35,814 bases of DNA from NCBI GenBank assembly GCA_964540095.1, contig CAZILH010000009.1, forward strand, positions 1 to 35,814, in the 5' to 3' direction. The translations under genes were made by a program, and so were the position numbers. The notes beneath the pieces were generated by a model. That model saw only the letters and a program-made list of their open reading frames with translations. It made no database searches and was not told the DNA's origin. Source of the stretch: CALMZN01 sp964540095 (lineage in GTDB: Bacteria; Patescibacteriota; Patescibacteriia; UBA1558; GWA2-36-10). This document shows positions 22,313 through 29,762 of this stretch, piece after piece. Numbering within the stretch: position 1 is the first letter of the stretch; each line of letters starts with the position of its first letter.

Positions 22313-22325
22313 CACAAAACAAAAA
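22312..22325. repeat. 14-bp direct repeat, right copy
   Basis: CCACAAAACAAAAA, identical to 21854-21867. This copy is the T-rich tail of the terminator for the upstream membrane-protein gene. Confidence 0.6.
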
Positions 22326-22347
22326 CCCCCGCACTATTTAAGCGGGG
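22321..22347 (-). terminator. Terminator of the 167-residue membrane protein gene
   Basis: CCCCGC (22327-22332) and GCGGGG (22342-22347) form a 6-bp GC stem with a 9-nt loop, followed on the minus strand by five T. It lies 16 bp after the stop codon. Confidence 0.85.
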
Positions 22348-22363
22348 ATTTTCTTTTAACTTT

Positions 22364-22867
22364 TTACTTAAAGCTGTTGATCATTTCCATAACCTTGGAA
22401 TTAGCAGGCAGATCCTCAAAGCCGAAAACCTTTTGGCGATTGACCGCTAACCAACCAGCCGAATCATCTCCCCGCTTCTTAAGAACCTCTATGCTTTCGG
22501 TCGTGGTGGCGGTGTCTTCTTCTGTTGTCGGCTTGTCCACAGTTTGCGTATCAATATAATAAACGTCGCTAAGATAAATATTGTACGCATCTTCTTTAGC
22601 AATTTTGGCATAATATACTATATTATTTTCTAAATAAACTATTTTATAGCTAGTTTCTGCAACTGGCTTCTTGGTTTTTTGCTTGTCAAACATCAAAAAA
22701 GCAGACAGCAGCAAAATCAGGATAATTAGCAATAAATAAACTCCAGTAAAATTTTTCTTTTTACCAGTATTGGACTTGCGAGCCACAAAGTCTTCAAACT
22801 CCATTATTTCTGGAGTTGTTTTTAACTTGGCGCTTTCTTTTTTGATAGGACTTTTTGCGCGAGGCAT
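22364..22867 (-). CDS. Single-pass membrane protein of unknown function
   Basis: A 167-residue protein with a basic N-terminus (MPRAKSPIKKESAKLKTT), one membrane helix (about 42-62), and an outside domain with the pattern KIVYLENNIVYYAKIAKEDAYNIYLSDVYYI, a β-rich motif that looks like a residue-by-residue repeat of hydrophobic/Tyr strands. A Thr/Glu-rich linker follows (TTEEDTATTTESIE) and the end is FEDLPANSKVMEMINSF. I do not recognise the family. It is a single-gene unit with a good promoter (22890-22918) and terminator. Confidence 0.78.
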   Translation of the reverse strand: MPRAKSPIKKESAKLKTTPEIMEFEDFVARKSNTGKKKNFTGVYLLLIILILLLSAFLMFDKQKTKKPVAETSYKIVYLENNIVYYAKIAKEDAYNIYLSDVYYIDTQTVDKPTTEEDTATTTESIEVLKKRGDDSAGWLAVNRQKVFGFEDLPANSKVMEMINSFK

Positions 22868-22889
22868 AAATTTGTATTTAATTGGTAAT

Positions 22890-22918
22890 ATTATAGCAGA
22901 TATTTTAAAATTTTACAA
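22890..22918 (-). promoter_or_regulatory. Promoter of the 167-residue membrane protein gene
   Basis: TTGTAA (22913-22918), a 17-bp spacer and TATAAT (22890-22895) on the minus strand; leader about 15 nt. It is divergent from dprA, whose -10 box lies about 45 bp away. Confidence 0.72.
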
Positions 22919-22939
22919 AATTAATGGGCTGTACTAATA

Positions 22940-22945
22940 TATAAT
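22940..22945 (+). promoter_or_regulatory. -10 box of dprA, near-leaderless
   Basis: A perfect TATAAT ending 4 nt before the ATG at 22950; an overlapping TAATAT (22935-22940) would give a 3-nt leader instead. The -35 match is poor. Confidence 0.5.
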
Positions 22946-22949
22946 CAAG

Positions 22950-24023
22950 ATGAAGAAAGGCGATTTTTATTTTTATTTACTTTGCCAGGCCAAAATATCG
23001 GCTCGTCTTTTTTGGCGACTACAAAGCTCTTTTGTGGACAGTAAAAAAATCATCGACAACGCTAAGCTTGACCACCCCCTAATTCCAGCCAAGCTAGCTC
23101 AAGAAATCAAACGAGTTTGCGCGGAGGAAGAATCTCTGGCTCAAAAATTTGTGCAACTAGAAAATTATTTTACTATCTTGGATGACTGCTACCCCAAACT
23201 ACTCAAACAGATTTATGATCCGCCTTTATTTTTATTTTATTCCGGAAATCTAGAATTACTAAAGAGCGATTATTTGCTCAGCATGGTTGGCTCGCGACAC
23301 ACCACACATTACCACCAGCAAGCAACTGAAAACATAATTGGCGAATTGGCTGGCTCACCACTAATAATAGTCAGTGGTCTAGCCATGGGTCTTGACGCTA
23401 TCTGCCACCAAGCGGCTTTGAAGAACAATTTACCGACTATCGCTGTTTTGGGCTCAGGAATGGATCAAGCTAGTTTTTATCCTAAAATAAATTTTGGTCT
23501 AGGACAGGAAATAATAAAACAAAATGGCTTGATATTGTCAGAGTACCCATCGGGCACCAAGCCAGCCCTGCATCACTTCCCCAGACGCAATCGTATTTTG
23601 GCGGGCTTGAGTCGAGCCACAGTCGTGCTCTCTGGCGCCTTGAAATCTGGGACACTAATCACTGCTCAGGTGGCCTTAGATGAAGGACGAGAAATATTTG
23701 CTTTGCCCGGCAATATCAATCAAAGCTTGTGTTGCGGCCCGAACAAATTGCTACAAAATGGCGCCCACATCCTGCTAGCTGGTCAAGATATTTTGAATTT
23801 TTATGAACTCGTTGGACAAGGTAAATTGCCAATTTTAAACAACATCTTCACTAATAACGAAAAAATAATAGTTGATCTACTGAACATTGAGCCATTGAAT
23901 TTGGAAAGTATAATCAACAAACTATCCTGGCCTTTGCCCACTCTACAAGCCACTTTATCATCCTTGGAAATAAAAAATATTATTCAAACAAATGGTGACG
24001 GACAAATAGAATTAAAATGGTAG
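22950..24023 (+). CDS. dprA: DNA-processing protein DprA
   Basis: DprA (Smf) binds incoming single-stranded DNA and loads RecA during natural transformation. The 357-residue product has an N-terminal helical region (about 1-100), the Rossmann-like core with VGSRHTTHYHQQA, IVSGLAMGLDAICHQAAL, AVLGSGMD, EYPSGTKPALHHFPRRNRI and GALKSGTLITAQVALDEGRE, GPNKLLQNGA, and a C-terminal winged helix (about 290-357). With the nearby pseudopilins this fits a competence capacity, though ComEC is not in the window. Confidence 0.95.
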   Translation: MKKGDFYFYLLCQAKISARLFWRLQSSFVDSKKIIDNAKLDHPLIPAKLAQEIKRVCAEEESLAQKFVQLENYFTILDDCYPKLLKQIYDPPLFLFYSGNLELLKSDYLLSMVGSRHTTHYHQQATENIIGELAGSPLIIVSGLAMGLDAICHQAALKNNLPTIAVLGSGMDQASFYPKINFGLGQEIIKQNGLILSEYPSGTKPALHHFPRRNRILAGLSRATVVLSGALKSGTLITAQVALDEGREIFALPGNINQSLCCGPNKLLQNGAHILLAGQDILNFYELVGQGKLPILNNIFTNNEKIIVDLLNIEPLNLESIINKLSWPLPTLQATLSSLEIKNIIQTNGDGQIELKW

Positions 24024-24046
24024 GACTTGATAATTTTTTTACTTTG

Positions 24047-24075
24047 TTGTATAGTCAGCGAAATTATGTCATAAT
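24047..24075 (+). promoter_or_regulatory. Possible topA promoter
   Basis: TTGTAT (24047-24052), a 17-bp spacer and CATAAT (24070-24075). Expected start near 24082, about 15 nt before the topA ATG, with no visible ribosome-binding site. Confidence 0.5.
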
Positions 24076-24096
24076 TTGCTTAAATCAAATTAGTTT

Positions 24097-26289
24097 ATGT
24101 CAAAATTAATTATTGTCGAGTCCCCAACCAAAGCCAAAACTATCAGCGGTTTTTTGGGGAAAGAATATAAAGTGGAGTCCTCCTATGGTCATGTCCGAGA
24201 TTTGCCAGTCAGCAAGCTCGGTGTTGATGTTGAAAATAATTTTGAGCCACACTATCTAGTGCCGACTAAAGCCAAAAAAACAGTCACCAACCTAAAAAAA
24301 CTGGCCAAGAAAGCCGAGATGGTCTATTTCGCAACTGACGAAGACCGCGAAGGAGAGGCTATTAGCTGGCACTTGCAGGCCCTTTTGGATATGCCTGAAA
24401 AAAAACAAAAAAGAATTGCTTTTCATGAAATTACCAAAAAAGCCATTGCCCAAGCGCTGGAAAATCCGCGCGAGCTTGATATAAATTTAATCGATGCTCA
24501 ACAAGCTCGCCGCGTACTTGATCGCTTGGTCGGCTACAAGCTGTCTCCTCTGCTTTGGAAAAAGGTGGCCAAAGGACTATCAGCTGGACGCGTACAGTCA
24601 GTAGCTGTGCGTCTGATAGTAGAAAGAGAGGAAGAAATCAAAAAATTCCAAGCCCAAGAATACTGGACCATAGAGGGTCTAGCAGAATATGATCAACAGG
24701 ATTTCAAAATTGCTGTTTTTCAGCACAAAGACAAAACCTTGGATAAATTTGATTTGGATAAAAATAAAGCTGAAACTGCTGTCAAAGAAATAACGCCCGC
24801 CAAACTGATTGTCAGACAAGTCGAGGCCAGAGAGCTAAACAAAAAACCAGCCAGTCCGTTGACTACTTCTAGCTTACAGCAAGATGCCAACCGCCGCTTT
24901 GGCTATTCAGCCAAGCAAACCATGGTCTTGGCTCAACAGCTTTATGAAGGCGTACATTTGGGTAGTGAAGGCCATGCTGGTTTGATCACCTATATGCGTA
25001 CTGATTCGCAGAATCTGTCAGCTGATTTTACAAACAGCGCTTATGACTGGATAGTCAAAAATTTTGGCGAAAAATATGCGAGTCGTGGTGGACGCAAATA
25101 CCGCACCAAAGAAAAATTGGCCCAAGAAGCTCATGAGGCCATCCGCCCAACTGATGTTGCCAATACGCCTGACAAAGTAAAACCATATTTGGATAGTCGC
25201 CAGCATAAATTATATTCTTTGATCTGGCAACGCTCCGTGGCTTCCCAAATGACCGACGCTGTCTTAGAAACCACGGCCGTGATTATTGACGCCAAAAATA
25301 CTGACTGGACCTTGAAAGCCAATGGCTCGGTCATCAAATTTCCTGGCTGGCAAAAAGTATATAAAAATGGCAGTGAAGAAAATATCTTGCCGGCTCTAAA
25401 AATCAATGACCAAATTAATTTGAAAAAACTAGACGCTTTGCAGCATTTCACTACTCCGCCAGCTAGATATTCTGAAGCTGGCTTGGTCAGGGCTATGGAA
25501 AAGCTCGGCATTGGCCGGCCCTCTACCTATGCGCCAACTATTGCCACTATCGTGGAAAGAAAATATGTAGACAAAGTAGAAAAAAGATTAGCACCCACTG
25601 AAATCGGCACAGTGGTCAACAACCTGCTGGTAGAGCATTTTCCAGATATAGTGGACTACAACTTTACAGCCGAAATGGAAAATGACTTGGACAAAGTAGC
25701 CGAAGGTAAGAAAAAATGGCAACCGGTCATCAAAGAATTTTACGAACCTTTTGCCAGACAATTAGCTATGAAAGAAAAAGAAATAGACAAAAAAGAAATC
25801 ACCGAAACAGCCACTGACGAAGTTTGCGAAAAATGCGGCTCGCCCATGGTGATCAAATTGGGGCGCTACGGACGCTTTTTGGCTTGCACCAATTATCCAG
25901 ATTGCAAAAACACCAAACCCATTGGTGAAAACGGTGAAGCGCAAGAGCCAGAAAAAACCGATGAGGTTTGTCCCAAATGCGGTGCGCCAATGATTTTCAA
26001 AACCGGTCGTTTTGGAAAATTTTTGGCCTGCTCCAAATACCCAGAATGCAAAACTACCAAGCGCGTAGAAAAAGGCACGGGTGTCATCTGCCCCAAGTGC
26101 AACCAAGGTGAGATGGTGGCCCGCAAAGGACGTGGTGGCAAATTTTTCTACACCTGCAACAAATACCCTGACTGCCAGCACATCACTTGGAGCAAACCGA
26201 CTGGTGAGTATTGTCCCGAATGCAAACAACTCTTAATCGCTGGACCAAAAGATACGGTCAAATGCGAAAGTTGCGATTATACTAAATAA
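24097..26289 (+). CDS. topA: DNA topoisomerase I
   Basis: Type IA topoisomerase that relaxes negative supercoils. The 730-residue product has the Toprim domain from the first residue (KLIIVESPTKAKTI, and DEDREGEAI with the metal-binding acidic residues), then the type IA core with the active-site Tyr299 in GLITYMRTDS, and the signature GIGRPSTYAPT. The C-terminal tail holds three four-Cys zinc ribbons (CEKC...CTNYPDC, CPKC...CSKYPEC, CPKC...CNKYPDC) plus a fourth, shorter pair set (CPEC, CESC). It is preceded by dprA and followed by a terminator. Confidence 0.97.
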   Translation: MSKLIIVESPTKAKTISGFLGKEYKVESSYGHVRDLPVSKLGVDVENNFEPHYLVPTKAKKTVTNLKKLAKKAEMVYFATDEDREGEAISWHLQALLDMPEKKQKRIAFHEITKKAIAQALENPRELDINLIDAQQARRVLDRLVGYKLSPLLWKKVAKGLSAGRVQSVAVRLIVEREEEIKKFQAQEYWTIEGLAEYDQQDFKIAVFQHKDKTLDKFDLDKNKAETAVKEITPAKLIVRQVEARELNKKPASPLTTSSLQQDANRRFGYSAKQTMVLAQQLYEGVHLGSEGHAGLITYMRTDSQNLSADFTNSAYDWIVKNFGEKYASRGGRKYRTKEKLAQEAHEAIRPTDVANTPDKVKPYLDSRQHKLYSLIWQRSVASQMTDAVLETTAVIIDAKNTDWTLKANGSVIKFPGWQKVYKNGSEENILPALKINDQINLKKLDALQHFTTPPARYSEAGLVRAMEKLGIGRPSTYAPTIATIVERKYVDKVEKRLAPTEIGTVVNNLLVEHFPDIVDYNFTAEMENDLDKVAEGKKKWQPVIKEFYEPFARQLAMKEKEIDKKEITETATDEVCEKCGSPMVIKLGRYGRFLACTNYPDCKNTKPIGENGEAQEPEKTDEVCPKCGAPMIFKTGRFGKFLACSKYPECKTTKRVEKGTGVICPKCNQGEMVARKGRGGKFFYTCNKYPDCQHITWSKPTGEYCPECKQLLIAGPKDTVKCESCDYTK

Positions 26290-26301
26290 TATAAAACAAA
26301 A

Positions 26302-26329
26302 AGTCCTGTACGAAAACGGGCTTTTTTGT
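26302..26329 (+). terminator. Terminator after topA
   Basis: AAGTCC and GGGCTT form a short stem (one G-U pair), followed by six T. It is immediately followed by the TTGAAC promoter of the next operon. Confidence 0.65.
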
Positions 26330-26333
26330 TTAT

Positions 26334-26362
26334 TTGAACTTTTCCCCAAAAAATACTACAAT
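26334..26362 (+). promoter_or_regulatory. Leaderless promoter of the three-gene unit
   Basis: TTGAAC (26334-26339), a 17-bp spacer and TACAAT (26357-26362), then 6 nt to the ATG at 26369, predicting a leaderless mRNA. The sequence from TTTATTTGAAC through the spacer is almost the same as the one before rel (27569-27597). Confidence 0.75.
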
Positions 26363-26368
26363 GAATAT

Positions 26369-26512
26369 ATGTCATCAGAAGAATTCAAAATATTAAGCGA
26401 AAAAGTAGCAAAAGGAGACGCTAATCCAGAAGAAATTCTGCTCTTTTTAAAAGAGCTCAATTCAACTATCAGCAACTTGCATGGTGATTTAATTTCAATC
26501 AAAAACCACTAA
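26369..26512 (+). CDS. 47-residue helical protein, first gene of an unknown operon
   Basis: MSSEEFKILSEKVAKGDANP followed by a helical segment EEILLFLKELNSTISNLHGD. It is acidic, has no membrane segment and no recognised family. The stretch AKGDANPEEILLFLKELNS resembles AEKGDWGQVGENLNELAR in the third gene, so it may be a short version of the same helical unit. The promoter places the transcription start on this ATG, which is the main reason to believe the ORF. The next gene starts 14 bp downstream. Confidence 0.62.
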   Translation: MSSEEFKILSEKVAKGDANPEEILLFLKELNSTISNLHGDLISIKNH

Positions 26513-26526
26513 TAATATTAAAGATT

Positions 26527-27219
26527 ATGGATTTTGAACAAACACAAAGACTAATAGCTCCTTTAAACCAAGAGGGATCAGCGGAAGATGTTATTGAAAC
26601 ACAAATTGGTAATGAATTAGAGACACTAAGAAAAAATGTTGATGATCTTAGAAAAGACGCTGAGGATGTGCAAAGTCAAGTAGTTGAAAACGACTTAGAT
26701 GAAGAAAGAAAGAAAAAACTTTTTAACAATGCAAAAAAAATAGCCTACGCTGCTGCGGCTATGGCTGGCGCGCCACTTTTACTTTCTGTGTTAAAACCTG
26801 AGAAAGCCCAAGAAATTAACCGAACAATAGAAAAATTTGTAAACAACCCTACTCATATTGCAGAAATTTTTGGTGTAATAGCGTTAATTTCGGCAATTCC
26901 TATTTATGAGATGATAAAGTATGGAATAAAAGAAAAAAATCAAATAAATTCGTGCCATGAGAGTTTGGATTTAGCCATTACAGCAATTGAAAAACAAAAT
27001 TGGGCGCTAACAATAAATAAGTTGGAAAAATTCAGCGAAGTGGTTGAACAATTAATAGCCAGCGGCCACTGGAATAATAAAAAAATGTTTAACTCTTTTG
27101 AGGAAAAGTTGGCTGTCATTGAGTCTTCATTACAATCAGCATCAAATGAACCTGATAAAGCCGTAATTAAGTCCTTAGATAAAATCAAAAAAATCATGAA
27201 AAAAAGAATTGACATATAA
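26527..27219 (+). CDS. Membrane protein with coiled coil and helical C-terminus, unknown
   Basis: A 230-residue protein. Residues 18-60 are an acidic coiled coil (ELETLRKNVDDLRKDAEDVQ), two hydrophobic segments follow (about 72-89 and 110-130), and the C-terminal 147-224 is an all-helical soluble part (ITAIEKQNWALTINKLEKFSEVVEQLI). No catalytic motif is visible and I do not recognise it. The C-terminal part resembles almost the whole 91-residue product of the next gene in length, the K/G-x-W position and hydrophobic spacing. Base use is slightly more AT-rich than the neighbours. Confidence 0.75.
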   Translation: MDFEQTQRLIAPLNQEGSAEDVIETQIGNELETLRKNVDDLRKDAEDVQSQVVENDLDEERKKKLFNNAKKIAYAAAAMAGAPLLLSVLKPEKAQEINRTIEKFVNNPTHIAEIFGVIALISAIPIYEMIKYGIKEKNQINSCHESLDLAITAIEKQNWALTINKLEKFSEVVEQLIASGHWNNKKMFNSFEEKLAVIESSLQSASNEPDKAVIKSLDKIKKIMKKRIDI

Positions 27220-27242
27220 TAAATAATAATTAATTTAAAAAA

Positions 27243-27518
27243 ATGCCATTTGAAAAAAATGAAAGCCCCATCACTCCTGAACAAGAGATTACTTGGGCAC
27301 AACAAGCTGCGGAAAAAGGAGATTGGGGACAGGTTGGTGAAAATTTAAATGAACTCGCTAGAAAAGTCGCCGAAGTTGTCCCAGACAAAAATCAGCGTCA
27401 GGCCCTAAGAGAAGGTTTAGTTGGTTTGGAAACATTTATTAATAGTGTGGAGATATCGGAAGACAAAAAAAATTATGTCACTACCGGTCTTGAAAGAGCT
27501 AGAGCCGCGCTAGAATAA
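27243..27518 (+). CDS. 91-residue helical protein, unknown
   Basis: MPFEKNESPITPEQEITWAQ is followed by QAAEKGDWGQVGENLNELAR and three more helices ending TTGLERARAALE. It is soluble and acidic, with no Cys, and no family is recognised. Aligned to the C-terminal part of the preceding gene, the Trp, the Leu/Val heptad pattern and the loop lengths agree, so the two may share a fold or bind each other. A good terminator lies 17 bp after the stop. Confidence 0.72.
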   Translation: MPFEKNESPITPEQEITWAQQAAEKGDWGQVGENLNELARKVAEVVPDKNQRQALREGLVGLETFINSVEISEDKKNYVTTGLERARAALE

Positions 27519-27534
27519 ATAGTATTTTAAAACC

Positions 27535-27561
27535 AAAAATCCCAGTTAAGTTGGGATTTTT
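27535..27561 (+). terminator. Terminator of the three-gene unit
   Basis: AAAAATCCCA and TGGGATTTTT form a perfect 10-bp stem with a 7-nt loop and a T-run. The rel promoter begins 8 bp later. Confidence 0.9.
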
Positions 27562-27568
27562 GATTTAT

Positions 27569-27597
27569 TTGAACTTTTCCCCCAAAAATACTATGAT
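27569..27597 (+). promoter_or_regulatory. Promoter of rel, near-leaderless
   Basis: TTGAAC (27569-27574), a 17-bp spacer and TATGAT (27592-27597), then 9 nt to the ATG. The -35 and spacer repeat the promoter at 26334-26362 almost base for base. Confidence 0.72.
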
Positions 27598-27606
27598 AAC
27601 TACTAT

Positions 27607-29046
27607 ATGGCCACAGTGACTTTTGAGGATTTAAAAGAAATATTGGCTGACAACTACCCAGGTGAAGACATAAGCGTCATCATCAAGGCCTTTCATTTTG
27701 CCTCAGAAGCGCACAAAGGCCAAAAAAGAAATACTGGCGAGGACTATATTTACCACTCTTTAGCCACTGCTTACAATTTGGCCAAAATGCGCATGGACAT
27801 CCCCTCTATCGCTGCCGGCTTGCTCCATGATGTGCCAGAAGACACTGATTTTACTTTTGAAGAAATAAAAAATAATTTTGGCACAGAGATATACCATCTA
27901 GTGCGCGGCGTCACCAAGCTAGGCACATTGAAATACCGCGGACTGGAGCGCTATGCTGAAAATTTGCGCAAAATGTTTTTGGCTATGTCCAAAGATCTAC
28001 GCGTCATCATCATCAAGCTGGCTGACCGCCTGCACAACATGGAGACACTAGAAGGCGTCCGACCAGAAAAGCGCCTGCGCATTGCCCAAGAAACCATGGA
28101 AATTTTTGCGCCGATTGCCAACCGCTTGGGCATGTTTAGAGTAAAAGTAGAGCTAGAGGACTCGGCCTTCCCCTATGTCTTGCCCCAAGAATATGCCTGG
28201 ATATCAGAGCTGGTGCAAGATCGCCTAAAATCAGAAACAAAATATATTGAAAAAATAAAAAAAATCACTCAAAAAGATTTGACGAAAAATAACATCCCCT
28301 ACCTGGTGATCAAGGGTCGAGTCAAAAGTTTGTACGGCATTTACCAAAAGATGATCCGAAAAAATAAGGACATCAACAAGGTCTATGATTTGATCGCTCT
28401 GCGCATTATTGTCAATGATATTCCTGACTGCTATTTGGTCTTGGGTATGATACACAAACGCTGGACTCCTTTGAAAGGACGCGTCAAGGACTACATTGCC
28501 CAGCCCAAACCCAATGGCTACCAATCACTGCATACTTCTGTCTTTACTGAATTTGGCAAAGTGGCGGAATTTCAAATCCGCACTCGCTCCATGGATGATG
28601 AAGCTGAATACGGCGTAGCCGCTCATAGTCGATACAAAGAAATCGGCATTTTGGGTAAAAGAAAAAAGCCACCCAAGTGGCTGCAAGATCTGATGGAGAT
28701 CCAAAAAACCATTACTGACAACACCGAATTTGTCAAACATATAAAAAACGATTTGTTTGCCAACCAAATTTTTGTCTTTACACCAAAAGGCGATGTCATT
28801 GAATTACCGGAAAATTCTACGCCTTTGGACTTTGCTTATCATATACATACTGATATTGGTGCTCAATGCATTGGTGCTAAAATAAACGAACAAATAGCGG
28901 CCTTGGACACTCCTTTAAAATCCGGCGATGTGATTGAAATTTTGATCAACAAAAGCCGGAAGTATCCCAACCCTGACTGGCTGGATATTGTGGTGACAAA
29001 TTTAGCAAAAAACAAAATACGGAGCCAGTTGAAAAATAAGATGTAA
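27607..29046 (+). CDS. Rel/SpoT-type (p)ppGpp synthetase/hydrolase, short form
   Basis: Makes and breaks the alarmone (p)ppGpp. The 479-residue product has the HD hydrolase domain (about 25-180) with His50, LLHDVPEDT (His74, Asp75, Glu78, Asp79) and KLADRLHNMETL; the synthetase domain (about 230-345) with GRVKSLYGIYQKM, GRVKDYIAQPKPNGYQSLHT and EFQIRT; and a TGS domain (about 385-450). The RVKD form of the RxKD motif is typical of bifunctional enzymes. The C-terminal helical, zinc-finger and ACT/RRM domains of ordinary Rel (about 720-750 residues) are absent. Confidence 0.93.
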   Translation: MATVTFEDLKEILADNYPGEDISVIIKAFHFASEAHKGQKRNTGEDYIYHSLATAYNLAKMRMDIPSIAAGLLHDVPEDTDFTFEEIKNNFGTEIYHLVRGVTKLGTLKYRGLERYAENLRKMFLAMSKDLRVIIIKLADRLHNMETLEGVRPEKRLRIAQETMEIFAPIANRLGMFRVKVELEDSAFPYVLPQEYAWISELVQDRLKSETKYIEKIKKITQKDLTKNNIPYLVIKGRVKSLYGIYQKMIRKNKDINKVYDLIALRIIVNDIPDCYLVLGMIHKRWTPLKGRVKDYIAQPKPNGYQSLHTSVFTEFGKVAEFQIRTRSMDDEAEYGVAAHSRYKEIGILGKRKKPPKWLQDLMEIQKTITDNTEFVKHIKNDLFANQIFVFTPKGDVIELPENSTPLDFAYHIHTDIGAQCIGAKINEQIAALDTPLKSGDVIEILINKSRKYPNPDWLDIVVTNLAKNKIRSQLKNKM

Positions 29047-29052
29047 AAAAGA

Positions 29053-29089
29053 AAAAGCCGCCCCAGGTGATTAGCCGGGAGCGGCTTTT
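29053..29089. terminator. Bidirectional terminator between rel and a secreted protein gene
   Basis: AAAAGCCGC (29053-29061) and GCGGCTTTT (29081-29089) pair perfectly, with further inner C/G pairing. T-runs exist on both sides: TTTT on the plus strand and TTTTTCTTTTTT on the minus strand. It serves both convergent genes. Confidence 0.85.
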
Positions 29090-29109
29090 GAAATTCGTCG
29101 GAAAGAACG

Positions 29110-29511
29110 CTACTTGTACAAACCCTTGACTCCACCCAGACTCGATTTCTGGGTGCCGACAGCACCTGGGGGCACAGGCCCGATGTTTTCCCACCTTGTG
29201 TAGTTGTCGCGGTGCACCCAACCCTCGCCAGTATCGGTAACTGCACACAGGTAGTTGAAGTATACGAGACTCGACAAAGGTACGGGTGGTGCCGAACCAG
29301 ACTCCAGCGGCAACCAGCCAGGCTGTGTGAAGTTGATTTCGTAGCCATTGTCACCGACGGCGACGTATACACTCTGAACCGCCCCGCCCAGAATCCTGAA
29401 GTAAGGCACGCTGCCCTGTGCGTTCGCATCCGAGTGGAAGGCCTGGAAGAACACGAGGCACGCCACTGCCAGAATCAGGCAGGACACGGAGAATAGAAAA
29501 AAGCGCTTCAT
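29110..29511 (-). CDS. Secreted GC-rich mini-gene product, unknown
   Basis: A 133-residue protein with a clear signal peptide: MKRFFLFSVSCLILAVACLV, then FFQAFHSDANA with a likely signal peptidase I cut after ANA. The mature ~100 residues (SVPYFRILGGAVQSVYVAVG, WENIGPVPPGAVG) are rich in Gly, Pro, Val and aromatic residues, with one Cys; β structure is likely. I do not recognise it. I chose the ATG at 29511 instead of the one at 29559 because AAGGAG lies 6 nt before it and the signal peptide begins there. Coding GC is far above the neighbours. It shares promoter style, ribosome-binding site and repeat neighbour with the gene at 22165. Confidence 0.72.
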   Translation of the reverse strand: MKRFFLFSVSCLILAVACLVFFQAFHSDANAQGSVPYFRILGGAVQSVYVAVGDNGYEINFTQPGWLPLESGSAPPVPLSSLVYFNYLCAVTDTGEGWVHRDNYTRWENIGPVPPGAVGTQKSSLGGVKGLYK

Positions 29512-29576
29512 GATTATCTCCTTAGCTTTCGTACAAAACCAATGAGCTGAATTGCTCAAACTTTGGTTTTCAAATT

Positions 29577-29605
29577 AGCCTATAATAATCTATTAATTAT
29601 GTCAA
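29577..29605 (-). promoter_or_regulatory. Promoter of the secreted mini-gene
   Basis: A perfect TTGACA (29600-29605), 17-bp spacer and -10 TAGGCT (29577-29582) on the minus strand. The leader of about 58 nt can form a hairpin (AAAACCA/TGGTTTT with inner TGAGC/GCTCA) just before the AAGGAG site. Confidence 0.6.
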
Positions 29606-29638
29606 ACCAAAAAATAGCCACTTTTGGCTATTCATACA

Positions 29639-29745
29639 GTCATTCTGGAGCAAAGTCGAGTTTAGCTCGATGGAGCGATAGAATCCATAAGTTTAACTTA
29701 TGTTTGTAGATTCTATCGGCTCCCTTCGGGATCCTCCAGAATGAC
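29639..29745. repeat. Three-armed palindromic repeat, GTCATTC ends (copy 3)
   Basis: Outer arms GTCATTCTGGAG (29639-29650) and CTCCAGAATGAC (29734-29745) pair perfectly. Inside are TCGAG/CTCGA (29656-29670), CGATAGAATC/GATTCTATCG (29676-29718, with an inner CATAAGT/ACTTATG) and TCCC/GGGA (29721-29731). The layout matches copies 1 and 2. It lies between parB and the secreted mini-gene. Confidence 0.82.
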
Positions 29746-29762
29746 GATAAAAAACAAAAATT

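Noticed and set aside
29599..29709. A 36-codon plus-strand frame after TATAAT at 29581
   Set aside because: It runs into the palindromic repeat, has no -35 at the right distance, and the TATAAT lies within the minus-strand promoter spacer.
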